Source: Acinetobacter guerrae
GTDB lineage: Bacteria; Pseudomonadota; Gammaproteobacteria; Pseudomonadales; Moraxellaceae
NCBI RefSeq assembly: GCF_009372255.1
Contig: NZ_LXGN01000056.1
Span: 310,001 to 374,000, forward strand
Length of the DNA stretch: 64,000 bases
Direction: 5' to 3'
Positions 1 through 8,788 of the stretch are shown piece by piece; position 1 is the stretch's first letter; every line of letters begins with the position of its first letter. Below the pieces are notes generated by a model. The model did not search any database, was not told the origin of the DNA, and was given only the letters and a program-made list of their open reading frames with translations. The position numbers and the translations under genes are program-made.

Positions 1-777
1 TGGCATATCAAGTTTAATGGGTTCAGCAACTGCAGTTTGATACTGTGCCTGAGTGATATAACCCAGTTGTAGCATACGACCCAAAATCCAGTTACGACGT
101 TCTAAAGCTCGTTCAGGATTCGCAACAGGATTGAAACGCGACGGTGCTTTAGGTAAACCTGCTAGCATCGCCATTTCTGCAATACTGAGTTGATCTAATG
201 TTTTGTTATAATAAATTTTTGCAGCAGCGGCGATACCGTAGGCATTTTTACCTAAAAAGATTTTATTGACATACAACGTCAAAATTTCTTCTTTACTTAA
301 ATTTTGTTCAATTTTCCGAGCTAAAAAGATTTCGGTAAGTTTACGCTTTAAAGTACGTTCTGGGCTTAAATAATAATTCTTGGCCACCTGCATGGTAATC
401 GTAGAGCCACCTGTCTGCACATCAGAACCTGTAATGGTTTCACTGACTGCGCGACCTAAACCTTTAAAGCTGATGCCACTATGCTCAAAAAAAGAAGAAT
501 CTTCGGCTGCAAGAAAGGCATGGATAAAGGTCGGTGGGATTTGATTATATTCTACGGGCACAGAAAGTTTGCCGCCATATTCTGAGATTAGCTCATTATC
601 AGCCGTATAAACTTGCAGCGGTTTAAGTAAAGGCGCTTTTTTTAAAGAGCTCATTTCAGGCAGTGATGGCGCAATATAGAGATACATGCCATAAAAACCC
701 ATAGGAATTGAGACTAATATAATGATAAGTACCAAAAAAAATGGATGAACATGACCTGAACTGGATAGCTTTTTCAT
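1..777 (-). CDS. mrcA: Penicillin-binding protein 1A, N-terminal part (runs off the left edge)
   Basis: Bifunctional class A penicillin-binding protein that polymerises glycan strands and cross-links peptidoglycan in the periplasm. The 259 visible codons hold a cytoplasmic tail, one membrane anchor (about residues 13-34) and most of the GT51 glycosyltransferase domain: motif 1 EDSSFFEHSG with catalytic Glu92, motif 2 GGSTITMQ (123-130), motif 3 RKLTE (145-149) and motif 4 around KEEILTLYVNKIFLG (162-176). The transpeptidase domain lies outside the window. The gene is divergent from pilM, which is the usual gammaproteobacterial order (mrcA/ponA next to pilM). The ATG start sits just before the membrane anchor. 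Identity as PBP1A rather than PBP1B rests on the short N-tail and this synteny. Confidence 0.93.
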   Translation of the reverse strand, partial: MKKLSSSGHVHPFFLVLIIILVSIPMGFYGMYLYIAPSLPEMSSLKKAPLLKPLQVYTADNELISEYGGKLSVPVEYNQIPPTFIHAFLAAEDSSFFEHSGISFKGLGRAVSETITGSDVQTGGSTITMQVAKNYYLSPERTLKRKLTEIFLARKIEQNLSKEEILTLYVNKIFLGKNAYGIAAAAKIYYNKTLDQLSIAEMAMLAGLPKAPSRFNPVANPERALERRNWILGRMLQLGYITQAQYQTAVAEPIKLDMP

Positions 778-846
778 AACAAGTAAGTTTTAATAAGAGC
801 TAATAGCAAACGAATTGATGGTCAGTATATCCTTTAGACATGCGGA

Positions 847-876
847 TTGTTAGATGCCTTATTGTATCCGTATAAA
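847..876 (+). promoter_or_regulatory. Candidate sigma-70 promoter for the pilM operon
   Basis: A TTGTTA -35 (847-852), an 18-bp spacer and a TATAAA -10 (871-876) lie in the mrcA-pilM intergenic region, about 65 bp before the pilM start and reading towards it. Seen by eye only; both boxes differ from consensus by one or two bases. Confidence 0.5.
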
Positions 877-940
877 ATTAGAGACCGAGATCAGCTTGTT
901 GTTTTGTTTGGGGATAAAAAAATAATAGGATAATGCTATC

Positions 941-1999
941 GTGCGCAGGTTATATCGTAAACCAAATAAGGGGTTAGTAGGGGTCGATATTAGTTCGACT
1001 TCTGTTAAGTTATTAGAACTCTCTGTAAAAAACGGTCGCTATTGGGTGGAAAGCTATGCCTTGATACCCTTACAGGAAAATAGCGTGGTCGAGAAAAATA
1101 TTCTCAATCCAGAAGCGGTGGGGGATGCGTTGGAGCGAGTCATTAACTTGGCCAACCCACAATCAACCAATGCTGCTATCGCAATTCCGACTTCAATGGT
1201 GATCCATAAAATCATCGAAATGGATGCTGATATGACGGATGATGAACGTGAAGTTCAAATTCGCATGGATGCAGAGCAATATATTCCGTTCCCACTAGAT
1301 GAAGTTAGTCTGGATTTTGAGGTTTTGCCTGATCGTTTGGCCAACACTGCTCGTGTCAATGTCTTATTAGTTGCTACTCGAACTGAAAATGTGGAAACAC
1401 GCGTTGAAGTATTGGAGCTTGCAGGTTTAACGCCAAAAGTTGCTGATGTCGAAAGTTACGCAATGGAACGTGCTTTTGGGGTGTTCTCTGATACTTTGCC
1501 GATGGGTGTTAATACAGTAGGTATTTTAGATATCGGACATACCATGACCACGCTTTCGGTGATGCAAAATGGCAAGATTATTTATACCCGTGAGCAGGTT
1601 TTTGGTGGTAAGCAACTGACGCAAGACGTTCAGACACGTTATGGGTTATCTTTTGAAGAAGCAGGTCGTGCCAAAAAAGAACGCTCTTTACCAGATGATT
1701 TTGATACTGAAGTGCTTGAACCTTTTTTAGAGGCGTTGGTTCAACAAGCTGCGCGATCTTTACAATTTTTCTTTTCTTCGTCTCAGTTTAATGAAATTGA
1801 TCATATTTTATTAGCTGGAGGCAATGCCAATATTCCTGGTTTGGCAAAACTTTTACAACAAAAATTAGGTTATCGCGTTACGACAGCCAATCCATTCCTG
1901 CAAATGGGTTTTTCTCCTCAGGTTGATATTAAAAAAATTGAAAATGATGCCTCTTCTTTAATGGTGGCATGCGGTCTGGCATTGAGGAGTTTTGATTAA
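941..1999 (+). CDS. pilM: Type IV pilus inner-membrane assembly protein PilM
   Basis: Cytoplasmic actin-like ATPase of the type IVa pilus alignment subcomplex; it binds the N-terminal tail of PilN and couples PilN/PilO to the cytoplasmic motor. The 352-residue product has the family start VGVDISSTSVKLLELS (about 13-28), a second actin-fold phosphate motif GILDIGHTMTTL (about 196-207) and the adenosine-binding segment ILLAGGNANIPGL (about 289-301). Start is GTG at 941, chosen because no ATG precedes the VGVDIS motif in frame; an AGGA-like site lies about 10 nt upstream. It is the first gene of pilM-N-O-P-Q, and its stop overlaps the pilN ATG by one base, which suggests translational coupling. 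Confidence 0.96.
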   Translation: MRRLYRKPNKGLVGVDISSTSVKLLELSVKNGRYWVESYALIPLQENSVVEKNILNPEAVGDALERVINLANPQSTNAAIAIPTSMVIHKIIEMDADMTDDEREVQIRMDAEQYIPFPLDEVSLDFEVLPDRLANTARVNVLLVATRTENVETRVEVLELAGLTPKVADVESYAMERAFGVFSDTLPMGVNTVGILDIGHTMTTLSVMQNGKIIYTREQVFGGKQLTQDVQTRYGLSFEEAGRAKKERSLPDDFDTEVLEPFLEALVQQAARSLQFFFSSSQFNEIDHILLAGGNANIPGLAKLLQQKLGYRVTTANPFLQMGFSPQVDIKKIENDASSLMVACGLALRSFD

Positions 2000-2637
2000 T
2001 GGCAAAGATTAACTTACTCCCTTGGCGTGATGAGCTAAGAGAGCAGCGCAAGAAACAATTTATTGCATTTAGTGCTGCCGTTGCAGTGCTTGGGGTAATG
2101 ACTGTGGTGTTGGCTTGGTTGTTTTATGATCATAAGCTTAATGATCAGGAACAGGCCAATCAATTGGTTGTAAGCACCAATCAAAATCTGGACAAACAGT
2201 TAAAATCATTGGATGGTTTGCAAGAGCGCCGAAATGCAATTGTAGAGCGTATGAAACTGATTCAAGGTCTGGAAGGTCAACGTCCAGTCACTGTACGTCT
2301 TATTGATGAATTGGTACGAGTAACCCCAAGTAATATGTATTTGACCAAATTCAGTCGTGTTGGCGATAAATTTACCATTGAAGGAAAGGCAGAAAGTCCA
2401 AATACTGTTGCAGAATTATTGCGTAATTTAGAAGCGTCACCGTGGTATCGTAATGCTTTTATGAATTCATTTTTGGCAGCAGATGATAAAAAAGATCAAA
2501 ATCAAAGCTCTGTGGTACCGCGTGTAGAAGAAAGTTATGGCACTTTCGTTGTGACAACAGATTTAGGTGAAATTGGGGCACCTGTCACAGAAGATAATAA
2601 CAATCAACAAAATTCAAATACGGGGGCAGCGCAATGA
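1999..2637 (+). CDS. pilN: Type IV pilus assembly protein PilN
   Basis: Bitopic inner-membrane protein that binds PilM through its cytoplasmic N-terminus and pairs with PilO in the periplasm. The N-terminus INLLPWRDELRE (4-15) is the conserved PilM-binding motif. One membrane helix follows (about 23-43), then a coiled coil rich in Gln, Asn and Lys, and a ferredoxin-like periplasmic domain (about 100-190). The tail is Asn/Gln-rich and probably disordered. The length (212 aa) is normal for the family. The start overlaps the pilM stop and the end overlaps pilO by 4 nt. Confidence 0.95.
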   Translation: MAKINLLPWRDELREQRKKQFIAFSAAVAVLGVMTVVLAWLFYDHKLNDQEQANQLVVSTNQNLDKQLKSLDGLQERRNAIVERMKLIQGLEGQRPVTVRLIDELVRVTPSNMYLTKFSRVGDKFTIEGKAESPNTVAELLRNLEASPWYRNAFMNSFLAADDKKDQNQSSVVPRVEESYGTFVVTTDLGEIGAPVTEDNNNQQNSNTGAAQ

Positions 2638-3347
2638 GTCGTGATGAATTTAATGAACTGGATCCTGAGGTTGCTGCGCCAAAGAAAAAGAAATTGACCT
2701 TAGATAAATTTTTCCAGCAATTTAATACGCTGGATATGAATAACTATGGCAGTTGGCCACTTTCAGTCAAAATTACCTGCTGGATTTTTATTTTCTTTGC
2801 AGTATGTGCTTTAGGGTATTTTTTGGCAATCAAACCAAAGCTTGATGCGATTTCAACAGCACAGGCACAGGAGCAAAATCTACTCAACGAATTTCGTGAG
2901 AAAGATTCAAAATTGCGTAATTTACAGCAATATCAAGTGCAGTTGCAGGAAATGGAATCGAATTTTAACCAGCAACTGGCGCAACTTCCTAAAGAAACAG
3001 AAATTCCAAGTCTGGTTGAAGATATTAATATGACAGGCGTAAATTCTGGACTTAAATTTAAAAATATCCGTCTCGAAAATGAAGTTAGACAAGAGTTCTT
3101 TATTGAACAGCCAATTTCGATTGACGCAACTGGTGATTATCATGCATTTGGTGCATTTGTAAGCGCAATTGCGGCATTGCCTCGTATTGTAACCTTGCAT
3201 GACTTTGTGATTGAAGGTAAACAGGTTAAAGAAAAAGCAGATATTCCTGAAATTAGCTATTCCGTTAAAGCAAAAACCTATCGATATATAGGTGCTGATG
3301 AACAGGCTAGTGGTGCTTCTGCTCCAGTTGCAGCGGGGGCAAAATAA
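2634..3347 (+). CDS. pilO: Type IV pilus assembly protein PilO
   Basis: Inner-membrane partner of PilN. The PilN-PilO heterodimer links PilM to the PilP lipoprotein and the outer-membrane secretin. Residues 1-42 are cytoplasmic, one helix spans about 47-66, a coiled coil covers about 70-120, and a ferredoxin-like periplasmic domain runs to about 215. The Ala/Gly-rich tail (about 222-237) looks disordered. The ATG overlaps the pilN stop by 4 nt and the stop overlaps the pilP ATG by 1 nt, so the operon is tightly coupled. Confidence 0.95.
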   Translation: MSRDEFNELDPEVAAPKKKKLTLDKFFQQFNTLDMNNYGSWPLSVKITCWIFIFFAVCALGYFLAIKPKLDAISTAQAQEQNLLNEFREKDSKLRNLQQYQVQLQEMESNFNQQLAQLPKETEIPSLVEDINMTGVNSGLKFKNIRLENEVRQEFFIEQPISIDATGDYHAFGAFVSAIAALPRIVTLHDFVIEGKQVKEKADIPEISYSVKAKTYRYIGADEQASGASAPVAAGAK

Positions 3348-3871
3348 TGAAAAAACATTATATTTTCATGGTCATGCTGAGCTGCGGTTTAGTGGGGTGT
3401 GATTCACGTATTGATGCAGTCAATGAGCAAATGGCAGCGATTCGTAATCAGCCACCTTTGCCGATTGAACCTGCACCCATTTTTACACCTGTTCCAACAT
3501 TTGCTTATTCAGCCATGCAGCTTAAAAGTCCTTTTTTACCAAGTTCATTGGCTGCTGAACTCAGAATAATGGCGGGTAAACGTGTTTATCCAAACTTTAA
3601 CCGTCAGCCACAACCGCTTGAAAGTTACGCACTCGAATCTCTAAATATGAAAGGCAGTATGCGTAGCCAAAATGGAAAGATTCTTGCATTAATTCAGACA
3701 CCTGATGGGCAAGTAGAGCGGGTTCAGGTGGGAAGTTACATGGGAATGAATCAAGGGCGAATTGTGGGAATCAGTCCAACACAAATTGATTTGGTTGAAA
3801 TTGTACCAGATGGTCGCGAAGGTTATGTCGAGCGACCACGTACATTGGTTCTGATTGGGCCTGAGCCTTAA
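3347..3871 (+). CDS. pilP: Type IV pilus lipoprotein PilP
   Basis: Inner-membrane lipoprotein that joins PilN/PilO to the PilQ secretin in the periplasm. A type II signal peptide ends in the lipobox LVGC with lipidated Cys18. It is followed by a proline-rich, extended linker (about 35-60) and a C-terminal beta-sandwich 'HR' domain (about 95-170) containing SLNMKGSM and VGSYMGMNQGRIVGI. The length of 174 aa is typical. It sits between pilO (1-nt overlap) and pilQ (17-nt gap). Confidence 0.95.
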   Translation: MKKHYIFMVMLSCGLVGCDSRIDAVNEQMAAIRNQPPLPIEPAPIFTPVPTFAYSAMQLKSPFLPSSLAAELRIMAGKRVYPNFNRQPQPLESYALESLNMKGSMRSQNGKILALIQTPDGQVERVQVGSYMGMNQGRIVGISPTQIDLVEIVPDGREGYVERPRTLVLIGPEP

Positions 3872-3888
3872 GTATTAAAGGAATAACA

Positions 3889-6066
3889 ATGAAAAAGGGT
3901 TTAAAAAAATTTCTGATTGGGGATGTTGAATCGATGAATCATGCAGTTCGACAATTTTCAATGGGGGCGGTTGCATTTGCAGTCATGCAAGTTGCCAATG
4001 CACAGGTCAGTATTACCAATGTAGTACCCATGAATATCGCAGGGCAAGGAACAGAAATCCGTGTCATGTTCAATGGTTTGCCACCGCAACCACAAGCATA
4101 TCAAATGGAACAACCGTCCAGATTGATTTTAGATTTTGATAAAGCACAACAAAGTCTTAAACAGAACAGTATTGCTGTGGCGACCAATGAAGCCAGCAGT
4201 GTGGATGTCATGTCTGATGCGCAGCGTTCACGTTTAACCGTCAACTTAAAAGATGCGGGTGCATTTACCACACGCGTTGAAGGTAATACTTTTGTTTTAA
4301 AAATTAATAGTGCTCAACAAGCGATGACACCTGCCGCAGTTGCTACGCCAGTGGCTTCTAGCGCTCAACAAGGCGTTTCCAATATTGGTTTTCAGCGTGG
4401 TTCACAGGGCGAAGGTCAGGTTGTGATTGATTTGCTTGGCAGTAATACGCCTGTAGATGTGCAGCAACAAGGTAGTAAAATTGTTGTGCGGATGCTTGGC
4501 AATAAAATCCCAACTAATCTGGCAAGACGCTTAAATGTTAATGATTTTGCCACACCCGTTGCCAGTGTTGATGCTTACAATGAAGGTGGAAATGGCGTAA
4601 TTGTAGTGCAGTCTTCTGGTAGCTATGAATATATGGCGTATCAGGCGGAAAATAAACTGACCCTAAGTTTGAAGCGTCCTGAAGAGCGTAATCAGTTACG
4701 TACTCGTTCTACACCAAACTATAGTGGTAAAAAAATCTCTTTAGACTTTCAGGATATTGAGGTACGTCGTGTACTTCAGTTGTTAGCTGATTTTACTGAC
4801 ATCAATATGGTCACGGCTGATTCAGTACAGGGCAATATTACCTTGCGTTTGAAAGATGTTCCGTGGGATCAGGCACTGGATATTATTTTAAAAACAAAAA
4901 ATCTGGATAAACGCCGTAATGGTAATGTGATTTGGATTGCTCCTGTTACGGAGCTTACAAAAGCCGAAGAAGAAGAAGCTAAAGCAATTGCGCAAAGCGT
5001 CAAGCTTGCGCCATTACAAACTGAATATATTCAACTCAGTTATGCTAAGGCGGCAGATATTGAAAAATTGATGACGCAAGGAAAGAATAGCTCAAACTCA
5101 GGTTCATCAAGTTCAGGTGGTTCAGAACCGCTTGGAGATAGTGTTGGTAGCTTGTTAAGTCCAAGAGGTACGGTTTCCATTGATCCAAGAACTAATACTT
5201 TGATCATTAATGACACTGCACAGAAAATTGATCAGATTCGTAAAATGATTGATTTATTGGATGTGCGAGTCAAACAAGTAATGGTAGAAGCACGTATTGT
5301 GAGAGCAAGCACCTCGTTTACCAAAGAAATGGGCGTAAAATGGGGTGTTCTTTCACAGGGCATTACTAAAAATAATGATTTATTGGTTGGTGGTAGTGAA
5401 ACCACTTTATGGAACTTACGTGATCCAGATGACGATGGTAAGTACACCATTGAACGTCCAGATAACCTGAATGTAGATTTAGGTGTCACCTCTGCAGGTG
5501 CGAGTAAAATTGCATTTGGTCTGATTAGTCTGTCTGACTTTATGCTGGATTTAGAACTTTCTGCATTACAAGCAGATGGTTATGGTGAAGTGATTTCTAC
5601 GCCAAAAGTCATGACCGCAGACAAACAAACTGCCAAAGTTGCAACGGGTCAGGAAGTGCCTTATCAGTCCACCACCAACTCTGCGGCGGGTTCCACTGCA
5701 ACCACTTCATTTAAGGAGGCTTTACTCAGCTTAGAAGTGACGCCAAGTATTACGCCTGATGGAAAAATTCAGATGTTGTTGAATATTTCTAAAGATTCAG
5801 TTGCTGACCAAGCACCAAATGGTGAATTGATCTTGAATAAAAACACGATTAATACCAATGTGTTGGTCGATAATGGTGAAACGGTGATTCTGGGTGGAGT
5901 GTTTGAACAAACCACAGCGAATCAACAGACTAAAGTGCCGTTCTTGGGTGATTTACCTTGGATTGGTCGTTTGTTTAGAAAAGATCTCAAATCAGACAAT
6001 AAACAAGAGTTGTTGATCTTTGTGACACCAAGAATTGTTAATGACACTCAGGTGAGAAATCAGTAA
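3889..6066 (+). CDS. pilQ: Type IV pilus secretin PilQ
   Basis: Outer-membrane secretin through which the pilus passes; in naturally competent relatives it is also the DNA uptake channel. Domain order read from the 725-aa product: signal peptide ending near ANA-QVSI (about residue 38), two AMIN-type peptidoglycan-binding domains (about 40-240), STN/N0 domain with ISLDFQDIEVRRVLQLLADF (about 282-301), N1/NolW domain, a Ser/Gly linker (about 402-411), and the secretin core ending in TKVPFLGDLPWIGRLF and ELLIFVTPRIV. The first ATG follows AAAGGA and is kept as start, although a later Met at residue 16 would give a more standard signal peptide. The operon then leads into aroK. Confidence 0.96.
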   Translation: MKKGLKKFLIGDVESMNHAVRQFSMGAVAFAVMQVANAQVSITNVVPMNIAGQGTEIRVMFNGLPPQPQAYQMEQPSRLILDFDKAQQSLKQNSIAVATNEASSVDVMSDAQRSRLTVNLKDAGAFTTRVEGNTFVLKINSAQQAMTPAAVATPVASSAQQGVSNIGFQRGSQGEGQVVIDLLGSNTPVDVQQQGSKIVVRMLGNKIPTNLARRLNVNDFATPVASVDAYNEGGNGVIVVQSSGSYEYMAYQAENKLTLSLKRPEERNQLRTRSTPNYSGKKISLDFQDIEVRRVLQLLADFTDINMVTADSVQGNITLRLKDVPWDQALDIILKTKNLDKRRNGNVIWIAPVTELTKAEEEEAKAIAQSVKLAPLQTEYIQLSYAKAADIEKLMTQGKNSSNSGSSSSGGSEPLGDSVGSLLSPRGTVSIDPRTNTLIINDTAQKIDQIRKMIDLLDVRVKQVMVEARIVRASTSFTKEMGVKWGVLSQGITKNNDLLVGGSETTLWNLRDPDDDGKYTIERPDNLNVDLGVTSAGASKIAFGLISLSDFMLDLELSALQADGYGEVISTPKVMTADKQTAKVATGQEVPYQSTTNSAAGSTATTSFKEALLSLEVTPSITPDGKIQMLLNISKDSVADQAPNGELILNKNTINTNVLVDNGETVILGGVFEQTTANQQTKVPFLGDLPWIGRLFRKDLKSDNKQELLIFVTPRIVNDTQVRNQ

Positions 6067-6102
6067 TATAAGTTTAATTCAAGTTATACAATAGGTGACT
6101 CC

Positions 6103-6645
6103 TTGCTAGGCAAAGAGTTTAAAGCTCTACCAAATATCTATTTGGTAGGGCCGATGGGGGCAGGAAAAACAACAGTAGGAAGGCATCTGGCTGAGCTTCT
6201 CGGGCGAGAGTTTCTGGATAGTGACCATGAAATTGAACGAAAAACGGGAGCAAGTATTCCGTGGATCTTTGAAAAAGAAGGTGAGATCGGATTTCGCTTG
6301 CGGGAAAAAACGGTCATTAATGAGTTAACCCAGCGTAAACAATTGGTTGTAGCCACGGGTGGAGGTGCTGTTACTCAAGCCGAAAACCGTGAATATTTGA
6401 AAAAACGCGGCATTGTAATCTATCTCTATACGCCTGTTGAATTACAATTACAGCGTACCTATCGGGACAAAAATCGTCCATTATTGCAAGTTGAAAATCC
6501 AGAGCAAAAACTCAAAGATTTACTTCAGATTCGTGATCCGTTATATCGTGAAGTTGCGCATTATGTGATAGAAACACATCAAGGTGCTGCACGAGAATTG
6601 GCACAGCATATTTTACGTGTGATCCTGACAGAAGAATCATACTAA
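6103..6645 (+). CDS. aroK: Shikimate kinase I
   Basis: Phosphorylates shikimate with ATP in the cytoplasm, fifth step of chorismate synthesis. The P-loop is GPMGAGKTTVG (about residues 16-26). The shikimate-binding DSDHEIE segment and Arg, the GGGAV loop (about 86-90) and the lid Arg in RDKNRPLL are all present. The start is TTG at 6103, 5 nt after an AGGTGA ribosome-binding site; no ATG occurs before the P-loop, so this rare start looks real. The length of 180 aa is typical. It sits between pilQ and aroB in conserved order. Confidence 0.95.
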   Translation: MLGKEFKALPNIYLVGPMGAGKTTVGRHLAELLGREFLDSDHEIERKTGASIPWIFEKEGEIGFRLREKTVINELTQRKQLVVATGGGAVTQAENREYLKKRGIVIYLYTPVELQLQRTYRDKNRPLLQVENPEQKLKDLLQIRDPLYREVAHYVIETHQGAARELAQHILRVILTEESY

Positions 6646-6677
6646 GTTATTTATTTTATTATTGGCATTAAAGTTTC

Positions 6678-7760
6678 ATGCAAACACTTCATGTTGAACT
6701 CGGTGATCGTCGTTATCCTATTTTTATTGGTAGCCAGTTAGATCCAAAAACCTTGTTAGCACCTTATATTAAGGGTCAACAAGTGATGGTTGTGACCAAT
6801 ACGACATTGGAACAACTGTATTTGTCCCATTATGTTCGTGATTTGGAATTATTGGGTAAAAAAATAGCGACCTGTATTCTTCCAGATGGTGAAAAATATA
6901 AGAACCTTGAAAATTTGAATTTGATCTTTAATGCTTTGCTCGAAGCTGGTTTCAATCGGGATTGTACCGTATTGGCGCTTGGTGGTGGGGTGATTGGAGA
7001 TATGGCTGGTTTTGCATCGGCCTGTTTCCAGCGAGGTGTTTATTTCATTCAGGTGCCAACTACATTGTTATCTCAGGTAGATTCTAGCGTAGGCGGTAAA
7101 ACGGGTATCAATCATCCGTTGGGTAAAAATATGATCGGGGCTTTTAAGCAGCCTGAAGTGGTCATGGCGAATATGGCGCAGTTGCGCACTTTACCTGCAC
7201 GTGAGTTATCTGCTGGATTGGCTGAGGTGATTAAATATGCCTTGCTTGGTGATCTCGAATTTCTAGCTTGGCTTGAACAGCATATGGATGGCTTACTTGC
7301 AGGTGATGAAAATTTATTGGCTCAGGCGGTTTACCGTTCTTGCGCACATAAAGCACGCATTGTAGCCAATGACGAAAAAGAGCAGGGTGAGCGCGCACTT
7401 TTGAATCTGGGTCATACTTTTGGCCATGCCATTGAGTCTTATCTTGGTTATGGTGAATGGTTACATGGTGAAGCTGTAGCAACTGGAATGGTTATGGCAG
7501 CGGATTTGTCACAGCGTATGGGGTGGATCTCACTTGATGATTTGCAGCGTACAAAAAATATCATTCAACGCGCAAAATTGCCGATATCATGTCCGAAAAT
7601 TCCACTGGATGATTTTTTGTCTTATATGGCACATGATAAAAAAGTCTTGAACGGACAGCTAAGGTTAGTACTTTTAAAACAATTGGGTCAGGCAGTCATT
7701 ACCAAAGAGTTTGATGTCGAAAAAATGAAACAGGCCATTTTGGCCAATCAGGCACAGTAA
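6678..7760 (+). CDS. aroB: 3-dehydroquinate synthase
   Basis: NAD- and zinc-dependent cyclisation of DAHP to 3-dehydroquinate, second step of the shikimate pathway. The NAD site [13 protein letters not shown] (about 102-114), the [20 protein letters not shown] block (about 131-150) and the metal ligands in the [14 protein letters not shown] and [12 protein letters not shown] regions are seen. The length of 360 aa is normal. It lies 32 nt after aroK and 13 nt before the SPOR-like gene, so all are probably cotranscribed. Confidence 0.97.
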   Translation: MQTLHVELGDRRYPIFIGSQLDPKTLLAPYIKGQQVMVVTNTTLEQLYLSHYVRDLELLGKKIATCILPDGEKYKNLENLNLIFNALLEAGFNRDCTVLALGGGVIGDMAGFASACFQRGVYFIQVPTTLLSQVDSSVGGKTGINHPLGKNMIGAFKQPEVVMANMAQLRTLPARELSAGLAEVIKYALLGDLEFLAWLEQHMDGLLAGDENLLAQAVYRSCAHKARIVANDEKEQGERALLNLGHTFGHAIESYLGYGEWLHGEAVATGMVMAADLSQRMGWISLDDLQRTKNIIQRAKLPISCPKIPLDDFLSYMAHDKKVLNGQLRLVLLKQLGQAVITKEFDVEKMKQAILANQAQ

Positions 7761-7773
7761 AATTGGGTGTAAC

Positions 7774-8625
7774 ATGACGGTATCGCGTACACTGTGGCAG
7801 AATATTCAGCACTATAGTTGGTTGGTGTTAGGTCTTCTGTGTTTATTGCTGGCATTGATTTTCTGGGCAATCACCAGTTCAGACAAAGTAGTACAAGTTG
7901 AAAAACAAGATATTGCAGAAACACAGACCCAGATTCAGCCTCAAAAAGTGACCGCCACCACCAACTTGGGAACTTTGTCTGATGAAGTTAAGCCATTGGA
8001 TTTAACCATGCGTGTGATTACTGCCGGGAACCATGAAGCTGAATTTCGTGGTACTAAATTTATGCAGGAAAACCAACGAAATTCCACCATTGAATTGTTC
8101 CGCTCATCAGATGAAAACATTGTTAAAAACTACCTAAAAAGTCAGGCCGACCGTAAGAAATTTATTTATTTTCGCCTAAGTGGTGAAGATCAGGAAGAAC
8201 AATACGTTTTAGCCTATGGGATATTTAATCGGGAAGCTGAAGCTCAGACTCAACTTGCACAATTAAATTTAAAATTCCCTGCGTCAGTTCATCCTCGGGT
8301 TGTTGCTTTGGCGAATTATATGCCATTAGTCAATGATTTAGGTTCAGAAGAAATTCAAGGAAGTGCAGGACAGTTATATAGTGTTAATTTAAGGAATGCA
8401 CCTATTCCTGTTGCACCCGTACCTGCTCCTGTGGCAACGCAAGAGGCAACTACACCGACCACTTCGACGACGATTACTCGTCGTGATGAGCAAGGTAATG
8501 TGGTGGATGTACAGCGACAGTCGAATACAGTGGTATCGCCTTCGCCAGCCTCATCAAATGTGACAAATACTGAAAATAAGCCTGCCCGAAATGGTGAGCG
8601 TGAGATCAGTGATCCATTTAATTAA
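7774..8625 (+). CDS. SPOR-like membrane protein in the DamX position
   Basis: A bitopic inner-membrane protein of unknown exact role. It has a short cytoplasmic N-terminus, one strong membrane helix (about 17-33), a Gln/Thr-rich linker, a periplasmic alpha/beta segment (about 125-178: FIYFRLSGEDQEEQYVLAYG then alternating helix and strand) that looks like a SPOR peptidoglycan-binding fold, and a Pro/Thr/Ser-rich disordered tail. In enterobacteria damX, a SPOR protein of the division septum, occupies the same place after aroB, so a septal or cell-wall role is inferred. Sequence identity to DamX is not evident by eye. A hairpin terminator follows. Confidence 0.7.
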   Translation: MTVSRTLWQNIQHYSWLVLGLLCLLLALIFWAITSSDKVVQVEKQDIAETQTQIQPQKVTATTNLGTLSDEVKPLDLTMRVITAGNHEAEFRGTKFMQENQRNSTIELFRSSDENIVKNYLKSQADRKKFIYFRLSGEDQEEQYVLAYGIFNREAEAQTQLAQLNLKFPASVHPRVVALANYMPLVNDLGSEEIQGSAGQLYSVNLRNAPIPVAPVPAPVATQEATTPTTSTTITRRDEQGNVVDVQRQSNTVVSPSPASSNVTNTENKPARNGEREISDPFN

Positions 8626-8630
8626 CAAAC

Positions 8631-8652
8631 GCACCTTAATGGTGCTTTTTTG
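8631..8652 (+). terminator. Rho-independent terminator after the pilM-aroKB-SPOR operon
   Basis: The 5-bp stem GCACC / GGTGC (8631-8635, 8641-8645) with loop TTAAT is followed by a run of six T. It lies 6 nt after the SPOR-like gene stop. The same dyad matches the NtrC site layout GCACC-N5-GGTGC. Confidence 0.7.
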
Positions 8653-8685
8653 TAAATCCATACTAATTTTGCACAAATATGGTTC
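8631..8685 (+). promoter_or_regulatory. Two NtrC-like enhancer dyads upstream of gltB
   Basis: Dyad 1 is GCACC-N5-GGTGC at 8631-8645, a perfect match in spacing and half-sites to enterobacterial glnA NtrC site 1. Dyad 2 is GCACA-N5-GGTTC at 8671-8685, with two mismatches. Their centres are 40 bp apart, about four helical turns, and lie about 161 and 121 bp before the predicted start point of the sigma-54 promoter. Function is inferred from the family pattern and not shown. Confidence 0.5.
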
Positions 8686-8745
8686 GATAATATTTATGTT
8701 TTTGGTGCATTACAAAAATATAAAATTATTTATTTTTTAAAATTA

Positions 8746-8758
8746 AATCACTTAGTTA
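8746..8758 (+). promoter_or_regulatory. IHF-like site between enhancer and gltB promoter
   Basis: AATCACTTAGTTA matches the IHF core WATCAANNNNTTR at all but one position and is preceded by a long A/T tract. Its place between enhancer-like dyads and a -24/-12 promoter is typical of IHF-bent sigma-54 promoters. Confidence 0.4.
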
Positions 8759-8772
8759 AATTAATTTATTGT

Positions 8773-8788
8773 TGGCACTTTTTTTGCA
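8773..8788 (+). promoter_or_regulatory. Sigma-54 (-24/-12) promoter of gltBD
   Basis: TGGCAC-N5-TTGCA with exactly 10 nt between the invariant GG (8774-8775) and GC (8786-8787), which is the full RpoN consensus. The predicted start point is near 8799, leaving a leader of about 270 nt before gltB. Confidence 0.8.
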